Shown: piece after piece, positions 1 to 6,047 of the stretch | Layout of the letters: the number at the start of each line of letters is the position of its first letter | Numbering within the stretch: the first letter of the stretch is position 1 | NCBI GenBank assembly: GCA_026197195.1 | Contig: JAPHUG010000488.1 | Location: 1 to 9,136, forward strand | Origin: Sedimenticola sp. | GTDB lineage: Bacteria > Pseudomonadota > Gammaproteobacteria > Chromatiales > Chromatiaceae | Direction: 5' to 3' | Length of the DNA: 9,136 nt | The notes under the pieces: generated by a model | What the model was told of the DNA's origin: nothing | What the model saw: only the letters and a program-made list of their open reading frames with translations | Databases searched by the model: none | Translations under genes and position numbers: made by a program

Positions 1-29
1 CTCGAACCCTTTTTCAATCTCTTTTATAT

Positions 30-34
30 AGGAG
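30..34 (+). promoter_or_regulatory. Ribosome binding site of the cytochrome b561-type gene
   Basis: AGGAG lies six bases before the ATG at 41, which fixes that start. Only 40 bases precede the gene in this window, so whether it is first in its operon cannot be judged. Confidence 0.75.
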
Positions 35-40
35 CCTATT

Positions 41-787
41 ATGCAACAAACACAACTAACGAGTTATCACGTGTGGGGCCGCGGCATACGCTGGTTTCAC
101 TGGATTAATGTCCTGTCGGTACTGGCGCTGCTCGGTACCGGACTGGTCATCTTCAACGGCAAGACAATCGGCCTCGCTGGCGACGCCAAAATCCTGATGA
201 AGGAACTGCATGTCTGGGCCGGTTACCTGTTCGCGACGAACCTCGCCTGGCGTATCGTACAGGGATTTCGCGGCAGTCACTTCGCCCGCTGGCGTACCCT
301 CCTGCCGTTTGGTAACGGTTTCCTGGGCGAGTTGCGCGCCTATCTGGACAGCCTGCGTAGCGGCGAACCACGTGCTTACCTTGGCCATAACCCTCTCGGC
401 AAACTCATGGTGATATTGCTGTTCTTGCTGTTGATCACCCAGGCGATCACCGGCCTGTTGATCGCCGGTACTGACCTCTACTATCCACCACTGGGTGGCT
501 GGATCGCCGAATGGGTCGCCCCCGCAGGCGTCGATCCTGCAAGCCTGGTGCCTGGCGACAAGACGATGGTCGATGCAGCGGCGTGGTCGGAGATGCGGGA
601 CCTGCGCAAGCCTTTCATTATCACGCATGTATGGGTTTTCTACAGCTTGCTGGCGGCGGTGGTGCTGCATGTGGTGGCTGTGGTAGTTGCCGAGGTCCGC
701 GAGCGTAGCGGACTGGTCTCCGCCATGATCACCGGCGACAAGGTGTTAGCGGAACGCCCGGTTGATCTGTCTGAACCGGGTGAGTAA
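41..787 (+). CDS. Cytochrome b561-type membrane protein (HydC/HupC-like b-type cytochrome)
   Basis: This 248-residue inner-membrane protein should carry b heme and exchange electrons between the quinone pool and a c-type cytochrome. Hydrophobic helices lie at about 17-38, 49-70, 121-145 and 190-218. Candidate heme ligands are His20 in RWFHW, His57 in ELHVW, and His196 and His210, which are 14 apart on the last helix. The motif LGHNPLG at 115-120 is typical of the b-type cytochromes of Ni/Fe hydrogenases and of those next to diheme cytochromes c. No hydrogenase gene is visible, so a partner cytochrome c is the more likely mate; here that could be the octaheme protein of the same operon or a gene upstream of the window. 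The 138-189 stretch between helices three and four is an extended loop, probably periplasmic. The family is confident; the exact role is inferred. Confidence 0.9.
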   Translation: MQQTQLTSYHVWGRGIRWFHWINVLSVLALLGTGLVIFNGKTIGLAGDAKILMKELHVWAGYLFATNLAWRIVQGFRGSHFARWRTLLPFGNGFLGELRAYLDSLRSGEPRAYLGHNPLGKLMVILLFLLLITQAITGLLIAGTDLYYPPLGGWIAEWVAPAGVDPASLVPGDKTMVDAAAWSEMRDLRKPFIITHVWVFYSLLAAVVLHVVAVVVAEVRERSGLVSAMITGDKVLAERPVDLSEPGE

Positions 788-839
788 GCATTTTGAATTA
801 TCAACCTGAACACCACAGGTGAAGTTAGGCACATTATCC

Positions 840-2096
840 ATGAACACAGGATCCTTAGCCTTGATCATTGCCGCACTGCTGTTTGCCCAGACCGCAGCCA
901 TGTTGCTATCCGGCTACTACCGGCACTGGCGGCAGCACAAACACCGTCTGCAGAGCGGCAACACTTCAGCTGCTACCGCCCGGACAACTTTACCCACGAC
1001 TTCCAGAGAAAAAAAGGCAGCTGGCTGGAGCGGCTTTCGCGAATTCGAAGTGAAGCACCGGGTCATTGAGGATACCGATGGCCAGATCTGCTCTTTTTAC
1101 CTCGTACCGATGGACGGCAAGCCGTTACCAGCGTTCCAACCTGGTCAATTCCTCACCTTCCGCCTCTCGACCGATAATGAACCCCTTACCCGCTGCTACT
1201 CGCTTTCCGATCGGCCACGGCCTGACTACTACCGGGTGACCATCAAACGGGTACTTTCCCCGAGTAACGAAACCGGTTTGCCACCGGGGCGCAGTTCCAA
1301 CTATTTTCATGACCAGATCACACAAGGCAGTCGCCTGCAGATTAAGGCGCCGGCCGGCCAGTTCCATCTGGACCAGGAGAGTGACCGGCCACTGGTGCTG
1401 ATAGGCGGCGGCATCGGCATCACGCCGATGCTGAGCATGCTCGAACACCTGTTGGTGATTGGCAGCGAACGCGAGATCTGGCTCTTCTACGGTGCTCGCA
1501 ACAGTCGCGAAGCCATCATGTCACAGCGATTGAGGACCCTGGAACAACAGCACCCCAACTTCCATCTGCACCTCTGTTTCAGCCAGCCGCTGGAAGGCGA
1601 TCTCGAAGGCGGCAACTACCAGCACCATGGGCGGGTCGACATCGATCTGTTGCGCAAAACCCTGCCCCTGGCGGGCTACCCGTTCTATCTCTGCGGTCCA
1701 CCAGCGATGATGCAGAGCCTCGTGCCCGGCCTGGAGGCGCTGGGCATCGATCCGGCCAACATCCACTACGAGGCGTTCGGACCCGCCTCACTGCCAGGAC
1801 GCCAATCGGCCACCCCGGATTTGCCACCGGAGAACGCCACTGCGCATCAGGTCTATTTCAGCCGCAGTGGCCGCCAGATCACCTGGCAGCCGGGTGGTGG
1901 CTCCCTGCTGGAGTTGGCGGAGACCGAAGGAATCGAGGTGGATTCAGGTTGTCGCGCCGGCGGTTGCGGTGCCTGCCAGACCCGACTCGAGTCGGGCGAG
2001 GTGCACTATGAGTCGCCTCCGGATGCCGACATAGCGAGCGGTCACTGCCTGCTCTGTACAACAACACCGAAAAGCAACCTGGTTCTGCAACTGTAG
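840..2096 (+). CDS. Membrane-anchored FAD/NAD(P)H oxidoreductase with C-terminal [2Fe-2S] ferredoxin domain
   Basis: This is a flavin reductase of the ferredoxin-NADP+ reductase superfamily fused to a plant-type ferredoxin, as in Hcr and the benzoate dioxygenase reductases. It should take hydride from NAD(P)H onto FAD and pass single electrons through the iron-sulfur cluster. Numbered from the ATG at 840 (418 residues), a hydrophobic anchor covers about 4-24 and is followed by a basic stretch, which places the catalytic part in the cytoplasm. The FAD motif RCYS is at 118-121, the nucleotide-binding segment IGGGIGITPM is near 188-197, and CGPP is at 285-288. The cluster ligands are Cys371, Cys376, Cys379 and Cys406, in the pattern Cx4Cx2C then Cys. 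An in-frame GTG at 819 would add seven residues; ATG 840 was preferred because of the AGG ten bases before it and because the anchor then begins at once. The N-terminal anchor is unusual for this family. Confidence 0.9.
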   Translation: MNTGSLALIIAALLFAQTAAMLLSGYYRHWRQHKHRLQSGNTSAATARTTLPTTSREKKAAGWSGFREFEVKHRVIEDTDGQICSFYLVPMDGKPLPAFQPGQFLTFRLSTDNEPLTRCYSLSDRPRPDYYRVTIKRVLSPSNETGLPPGRSSNYFHDQITQGSRLQIKAPAGQFHLDQESDRPLVLIGGGIGITPMLSMLEHLLVIGSEREIWLFYGARNSREAIMSQRLRTLEQQHPNFHLHLCFSQPLEGDLEGGNYQHHGRVDIDLLRKTLPLAGYPFYLCGPPAMMQSLVPGLEALGIDPANIHYEAFGPASLPGRQSATPDLPPENATAHQVYFSRSGRQITWQPGGGSLLELAETEGIEVDSGCRAGGCGACQTRLESGEVHYESPPDADIASGHCLLCTTTPKSNLVLQL

Positions 2097-2105
2097 GAAA
2101 ACGCC

Positions 2106-2684
2106 ATGGACAAATCATTGATACGAAAAGAGGTACTTCCCTTTGTACTGATGTTCGGCTCGCTGATCGCAGCTACGCTGATCAGTGACGCCCTGCTGCA
2201 TCAGCTGGACCTGGTGTGGATCGGACGCTGGCTCGGTATTCCCGGCACCCTGCTGATCCTGACCTCGTTTCTCTACTCGTTGCGCAAGCGCAAAAAGATC
2301 ACTTTCGGTAAACCGAAGACCCTGCTCAGGCTGCATGAAACCCTGACCTGGCTCGGCGCCCTGATGATCCTGGTACATGCCGGAATTCATGTCTATGCCA
2401 TCCTCCCCTGGCTGGCCCTGGCGGCGATGCTGATCAACGTGTTCAGCGGCATGACCGGGAAGATCCTGCTGGACCGTTCGAAACGGTTCCTGGCCGCCAA
2501 GCGTGAAACCTACCTTAGTGATGGGCTGAGCGAGGAACAGGTTGAGAAGCGGCTGTTCTGGGACGCCACCACCTATGACCTGATGAAAAAGTGGCGCAGT
2601 GTACACCTGCCAATCACCCTGGCATTCGTCGTGCTCGGCCTTGGTCACATCATTTCAATTCTACTCTTCTGGCAATGGCAATGA
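2106..2684 (+). CDS. Integral membrane protein, probable di-heme b-type electron carrier (ferric-reductase/NOX-like geometry)
   Basis: This 192-residue protein has hydrophobic segments at about 10-30, 40-57, 77-113 (one or two helices) and 165-188. His77 and His91 are 14 apart on one helix, and His167 and His181 are 14 apart on another. Spacings of 13-14 between paired histidines on two helices are how cytochrome b of the bc1 complex and ferric reductase/NOX proteins hold two stacked hemes. His95 is an additional histidine. A charged, mostly hydrophilic loop covers about 120-163. I infer that it carries electrons across the membrane between the reductase encoded just upstream and the multiheme cytochrome encoded just downstream. 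It starts nine bases after the upstream stop, with AGGA near 2096-2099, and its stop overlaps the next start (ATGA at 2681-2684). I do not recognise a named family; the heme assignment rests on histidine spacing and context. Confidence 0.82.
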   Translation: MDKSLIRKEVLPFVLMFGSLIAATLISDALLHQLDLVWIGRWLGIPGTLLILTSFLYSLRKRKKITFGKPKTLLRLHETLTWLGALMILVHAGIHVYAILPWLALAAMLINVFSGMTGKILLDRSKRFLAAKRETYLSDGLSEEQVEKRLFWDATTYDLMKKWRSVHLPITLAFVVLGLGHIISILLFWQWQ

Positions 2685-3490
2685 AAAAGAACCGACTCAC
2701 ACTGATTATCGCCGCCAATCTGGCGGTCCTGGCGGTGCTGGTATTCGCCCTGCCGCAACTGATGGTCTCCCCCGGACAGCCAATCGAGGCCCATGCCGAC
2801 CTGGCCGAGGACTGCTTTGGTTGTCACACACCGTTCCTCGGCAGCACCGCCGACAAGTGCATCGCCTGTCATCGAGTGGAGAAAATTGGACGCTTTACCA
2901 CTACCGGCGTTGCAATCGACCAGGAAGACAAGCAGGTCGCCTTTCACCAGCAGCTTATCGAGGAGGACTGTGTCGCCTGCCACAGCGAGCACAAGGGCGT
3001 AAAACCGTTTCGCCCGATCGGCCGCTTCTCCCACGAACTGCTACAGGTGACGACGCGGGAACAGTGCAACGGTTGCCACAGCAGGCCGGGCGATGCCCTG
3101 CACCAGAAGATCGAAAACAACTGCAACGAATGCCATACCAACGAGGCCTGGCTGCCGGCCACCTTCGACCACCGTGACTACTTCCGCTTCGACCGTCACC
3201 ACGATACCGAGTGCAGCACCTGTCACGTGGACAGCAACTATGCAAGCTACACCTGCTACGGCTGCCATGAACACTCCCGCTCCAAGATCCGCGAAGAGCA
3301 CCTGGAAGAGGGCATCTATGACTATGAGAACTGTACAGAGTGCCATCGCAGCGGCGATGAAGATGAGGCGGAATGGATCTGGAAACAGCGCCAATTCGAA
3401 AAACGTGGCGAACAGCGCCCCGCCCTGAAACAGCAGATGATACGGCGCTACGAACGGCACTTCCGGGAACACGACGATGATGAAGACTGA
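2681..3490 (+). CDS. Periplasmic octaheme c-type cytochrome (cytochrome c3/c7-like)
   Basis: Eight CxxCH heme-attachment motifs are present in 269 residues, starting at Cys45, 60, 97, 129, 148, 178, 192 and 218. The N-terminus MKKNRLTL followed by a hydrophobic stretch to about residue 27 is a signal peptide or an uncleaved anchor that places the hemes in the periplasm. Twelve further histidines (38, 89, 104, 118, 141, 164, 173, 174, 198, 207, 260, 264) are enough for bis-histidine ligation of all eight hemes. The central section, with FDH, spaced histidines and paired CxxCH motifs, resembles class III-like multiheme modules. The C-terminus beyond residue 225 has no heme; it is charged and ends in an acidic run. 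ATG 2681 overlaps the upstream stop by four bases; ATG 2675 is an alternative adding two residues. It is the likely periplasmic electron acceptor or donor of the operon. It does not look like octaheme tetrathionate or hydroxylamine reductase, which are longer and use a lysine or crosslinked heme. Confidence 0.93.
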   Translation: MKKNRLTLIIAANLAVLAVLVFALPQLMVSPGQPIEAHADLAEDCFGCHTPFLGSTADKCIACHRVEKIGRFTTTGVAIDQEDKQVAFHQQLIEEDCVACHSEHKGVKPFRPIGRFSHELLQVTTREQCNGCHSRPGDALHQKIENNCNECHTNEAWLPATFDHRDYFRFDRHHDTECSTCHVDSNYASYTCYGCHEHSRSKIREEHLEEGIYDYENCTECHRSGDEDEAEWIWKQRQFEKRGEQRPALKQQMIRRYERHFREHDDDED

Positions 3491-3537
3491 CAGGCATCCA
3501 GCATCTGAGCGTGGCATCTCATTTCACTTACACTGTA

Positions 3538-3543
3538 AAGGAG
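3538..3543 (+). promoter_or_regulatory. Ribosome binding site of the EF-hand gene
   Basis: AAGGAG stands seven bases before the ATG at 3551, one of the strongest sites on this strand. With the 60-base gap before it, this gene may be translated independently of the cytochrome gene. Confidence 0.75.
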
Positions 3544-3550
3544 ACAGACA

Positions 3551-3856
3551 ATGAATCGCAGCAAGCATAACTCGCACAAGGCCCAGCGTGGCGGACCATG
3601 GATCCTGGCCACCCTGGCAATCCTTGCCTCAACCGCACAGGCCGATGGCGGCGGTACCTACTCGGTATATGACACTGATCGGGACGGCTATCTCGACCGG
3701 CAGGAGTTTATCCCCTTTGCAAAAAGCAGAGAGCGTAAAGGCCGACCCAACAACTTCTGGCGATTCGAGAACGTCGACCGGAATGGAGATGAAAGAGTCT
3801 CGGAGCAAGAAATGGTCAATGCACTTATTGAATCACTCAAGGCCCGGAATAAATAG
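3551..3856 (+). CDS. Secreted two-EF-hand calcium-binding protein
   Basis: This 101-residue protein has a basic N-terminus, a hydrophobic stretch at about 17-29 and a likely signal peptidase site after Ala-Gln-Ala at 29-31, so the mature part is a periplasmic domain of about 70 residues. Two 12-residue EF loops are visible. The first, 41-52, has Asp41, Asp43, Asp45, Gly46, Asp49 and Glu52 in canonical positions. The second, 76-87, has Asp76, Asn78, Asp80, Ser84 and Glu87, but Glu81 replaces the usual glycine at loop position six. The segment between the loops is basic (residues 58-66). It is the last gene of the cytochrome operon, 60 bases after the octaheme gene. I infer a calcium-dependent structural or regulatory partner of the periplasmic cytochrome; the EF-hand assignment itself is secure. 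Confidence 0.88.
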   Translation: MNRSKHNSHKAQRGGPWILATLAILASTAQADGGGTYSVYDTDRDGYLDRQEFIPFAKSRERKGRPNNFWRFENVDRNGDERVSEQEMVNALIESLKARNK

Positions 3857-3985
3857 CGTCCGAGCGGATTTCGGCTGCCTCCTTTTTCATCCCGCGCCAG
3901 CATTGATTCACGAATAGCGAAATGCGCTATCTGTGTTAAAAGGTCTCGTTGTTACTTCAGAAAGTTAATCCCGTGGTCTTCTAAA
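3857..3985. other. Convergent intergenic region without a gene
   Basis: These 129 bases separate the stop of the EF-hand gene from the stop of the outer-membrane efflux gene on the other strand. I see no supported reading frame, tRNA or strong promoter. The region is less GC-rich than its flanks and contains one short hairpin (3914-3930) and a five-T run near 3889. Confidence 0.7.
3914..3930. terminator. Weak hairpin between the convergent operons, possible bidirectional terminator
   Basis: ATAGCG and CGCTAT form a six-base-pair stem around a five-base loop. No run of T follows closely on either strand, so it is not a classical intrinsic terminator. Its position between two converging transcription units is the main reason to list it. 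Confidence 0.3.
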
Positions 3986-5530
3986 CTAATTTGACTCAGC
4001 GCCTGGGAGGACAACCTCACCGGCCAGAACCTCACGAGAAATCCCCCCACCCATCGCCTGGTACAGTGCCACAGTATCGGAAAGACGGGCGGCCTGCGCC
4101 GCTACCAGATCAATGCGAGTGTCTTGCGCCTGTTGTTGGGCGATAAGTACTTCTACATAGCTCGCGGCGCCCAGCGCATATTGCCGCTCTACTGCTTCCA
4201 TTGCCTTTTGGGCTGCAGTATCCGCTCCAGCCCGTGCGGTGAGTGATTGGGCATCATGTTCGATCGCGCGTAGTACATCGGCCGCATTTCGCAGCGCTTC
4301 CAGGACAACACTCTGGTAGTTTGCTGCCGCCGCATCGAACGCTGCCAGGGCCGCCCGTTTTTCGGCGGGTAATCCGGGATTGTAGAGCGGTTGGGTCAAC
4401 TGCCCAACCAGGTTCCAGACTGCAGTACCACTGCCAAACAATGCTCCTGTACTCAATGCCTGCGAGCCGAGACTGGCGCTGATATTGAACTGTGGGTACA
4501 ACTTGCTAACGGCTATGCCATATTCAGCATTGGCAGCGTGTAACAGGGATTCTGCGGCCTGAATGTCGGGGCGACGACGAACCAGCTCGGATGGTACGAC
4601 CAGCGGCAAACTGGATGGAAGGGTAAAGTCTTCCAGGGTGAAGGCATGCAACCTATCGGCACCTGGCGCCTGGCCAATAAGCACAGCAAGTAAATGCTGG
4701 TTCTGATCAAGTTGTTTGCGTAGCAGGGGCAGTTCAGCTCGAGTCTGTTCCACCCGCGACTTCAAGGTCAGTACTTCGTCCGGTAAGGCCTGCCCCAGAT
4801 GCAGGCGCTCTCTGGCAATGTTTAACTGCCCATCCTGTAGCTTGAGTATGGTCATCATGACCTCAATATGCCCAGCAAGTCTGGCCTGGGTTATGGCCGT
4901 GGTTGCAATACTGCCGGCTAACTTCAGGCGAGCGGCCTCTAATTCATAGCGCCGGTACTCTGCACGCGCAGCCAGTGCTTCCAGGGAACGGCGGTTGCCA
5001 CCAGCCAAATCAAATTGATAATGGATACCGATGCCGGGGTTGTATAAACTGAATTCTTTTGGGTCACCAACCTGCCCCAGAGCACTGGGATTCGTACGTT
5101 GACGCTGAGCATTGATGCCGGCATCAACCTGCGGGTATAACGTCGATCCGGCCCGCGCGGCGTAGATCTCCTGTGCCTGCCGCAAGGTTGCCTGCGCCGC
5201 CGCCAGCGTCGGGTTCGCCTGCAGGGCCTCGCTGATCAGTGTATTCAGCCTGGACGAACCCAGTTCACGCCACCATTGATTATCCACGCTCCAACCCGAT
5301 TGAAAATGCTGCGCCTCACCCAGTGCGATTGATGTTGATACAGTTTGCTCGTGTAAGGGAGCTACAGTGTAGTTTGCTACCTCAGGCACCGCCGGTCGCG
5401 TGAAATCGGGACCCACGGTGCAACCGGTCAGCAACCCAGCAATCATCATCGTCGTAACTGTGTGTACAAAGGTTTTATCTGATCTCGAGCGTTCAACGTC
5501 GAGGATTTGGATTGCCTCAGTGCTGCCCAT
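3986..5530 (-). CDS. Outer-membrane efflux lipoprotein, TolC/OprM (NodT) family
   Basis: This is the outer-membrane channel of a tripartite exporter. Numbered from the ATG at 5530 (514 residues), the lipobox LLTGC puts the lipidated cysteine at 37, and the following TVGPDFTRPAVP is the hallmark start of OprM/NodT-type factors. Two outer-membrane efflux repeats follow at about 95-285 and 315-490, with the conserved LVVPSELVRRRPDIQAAE at 310-327 opening the second. Alanine- and glutamine-rich coiled-coil helices match the periplasmic tunnel. The length fits the family. The start is set by GGAG seven bases upstream; it overlaps the end of the cytochrome gene by 14 bases, which suggests translational coupling. 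The leader is long for a lipoprotein, so a later start at the two methionines at 28-29 is possible. The partner is probably the ABC ATPase at the head of this cluster rather than an RND pump, none of which is visible. Confidence 0.93.
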   Translation of the reverse strand: MGSTEAIQILDVERSRSDKTFVHTVTTMMIAGLLTGCTVGPDFTRPAVPEVANYTVAPLHEQTVSTSIALGEAQHFQSGWSVDNQWWRELGSSRLNTLISEALQANPTLAAAQATLRQAQEIYAARAGSTLYPQVDAGINAQRQRTNPSALGQVGDPKEFSLYNPGIGIHYQFDLAGGNRRSLEALAARAEYRRYELEAARLKLAGSIATTAITQARLAGHIEVMMTILKLQDGQLNIARERLHLGQALPDEVLTLKSRVEQTRAELPLLRKQLDQNQHLLAVLIGQAPGADRLHAFTLEDFTLPSSLPLVVPSELVRRRPDIQAAESLLHAANAEYGIAVSKLYPQFNISASLGSQALSTGALFGSGTAVWNLVGQLTQPLYNPGLPAEKRAALAAFDAAAANYQSVVLEALRNAADVLRAIEHDAQSLTARAGADTAAQKAMEAVERQYALGAASYVEVLIAQQQAQDTRIDLVAAQAARLSDTVALYQAMGGGISREVLAGEVVLPGAESN

Positions 5531-5981
5531 AGAAATGCTCCACAAACGGTTTACGGAAACTCTGGTGGCAGGCCAGGCAGCTGTTCTGTAGCCGCGCGAA
5601 TGCCGCAATCACCATCTCACCATCGCGCTTCATAGCAGCCAGCTCAAGGTCTCGCGCCGCCTGGTGCGTCTGCTTGTCATAGCCCCTGAACTTGCCCACA
5701 TTGCTGCCGATAAAGCTCAAGATCTTAATCTTCTCGGAAAATGGTGCTTGTGGATGATCGGCGATCAACGGCGCCGTCTCTTTAATCAACGCCCAGTTCT
5801 CACGAGCAATGCCATCAGTAACCGTCTGCATGTTCTCGCCAAGGTCCTGCATGATCCTGCGTAGTTCCATTGAGTTGGCGCCACTGCTATCTTCGGCCCT
5901 GGCCTGAAAGCCTGTGGATGCCATGCTCAGGCAGAGAATAGCGTTAACAAAAACATTTTTAAGCATTAATCTGTGCTGCAT
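5517..5981 (-). CDS. Periplasmic monoheme cytochrome of the c'/c556 family
   Basis: This 154-residue protein has a signal peptide ending near Ala-Arg-Ala at 27-29 and a mature four-helix body. The single CxxCH is near the C-terminus (Cys135, Cys138, His139), the placement typical of class II cytochromes c. The N-terminal helix contains RRIMQDLGENM at 41-51. In low-spin c556 proteins a methionine in this helix is the second heme ligand, so Met44 may play that role; in high-spin cytochromes c' that site is open and binds NO or CO. Which type it is cannot be settled from sequence alone. AGGAG lies five bases before the ATG. The gene sits 66 bases after the LpxR-like gene and overlaps the efflux gene. 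Its presence inside an exporter cluster is unusual and suggests a link to redox or nitrosative stress, which is inference. Confidence 0.9.
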   Translation of the reverse strand: MQHRLMLKNVFVNAILCLSMASTGFQARAEDSSGANSMELRRIMQDLGENMQTVTDGIARENWALIKETAPLIADHPQAPFSEKIKILSFIGSNVGKFRGYDKQTHQAARDLELAAMKRDGEMVIAAFARLQNSCLACHQSFRKPFVEHFYGQH

Positions 5982-6047
5982 AGAGACTCCTGAAAAGGCG
6001 GTACGGTCGCTGGAAGGGCGGTGTTAGGCATGGCTTCATCCTTTACC

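Noticed and set aside
56..670. Minus-strand open frame of 204 codons opposite the cytochrome b561-type gene
   Set aside because: The plus strand encodes a membrane cytochrome with heme histidines and a good ribosome site; the antisense product is Gln/Arg-rich with no recognisable feature.
41..787. Hydrogenase cytochrome b subunit
   Set aside because: The family is shared, but no hydrogenase gene or maturation gene is in the window; the linked genes are cytochromes and a reductase, so a hydrogenase label is not supported.
3041..3517. Minus-strand open frames opposite the octaheme gene, one of them hydrophobic
   Set aside because: The hydrophobic valine/alanine-rich reading arises from complementing His- and Asp-rich codons of the cytochrome. 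Eight CxxCH motifs on the plus strand leave no doubt about the real frame.
3528..3538. Inverted repeat TTACAcTGTAA before the EF-hand gene
   Set aside because: Five-base arms with a one-base centre are expected by chance; there is no second copy and no clear promoter beside it, so I do not call it an operator.
5531..5608. Upstream extension of the efflux lipoprotein frame
   Set aside because: It would overlap the heme-binding end of the cytochrome gene by a further 78 bases and lacks a better ribosome site; ATG 5530 has GGAG at good distance.
5959..6039. Possible 26-codon open frame between the LpxR-like and cytochrome genes
   Set aside because: It has a purine-rich stretch before its ATG, but it overlaps the cytochrome start, shows no feature in its product and is of a length expected by chance.
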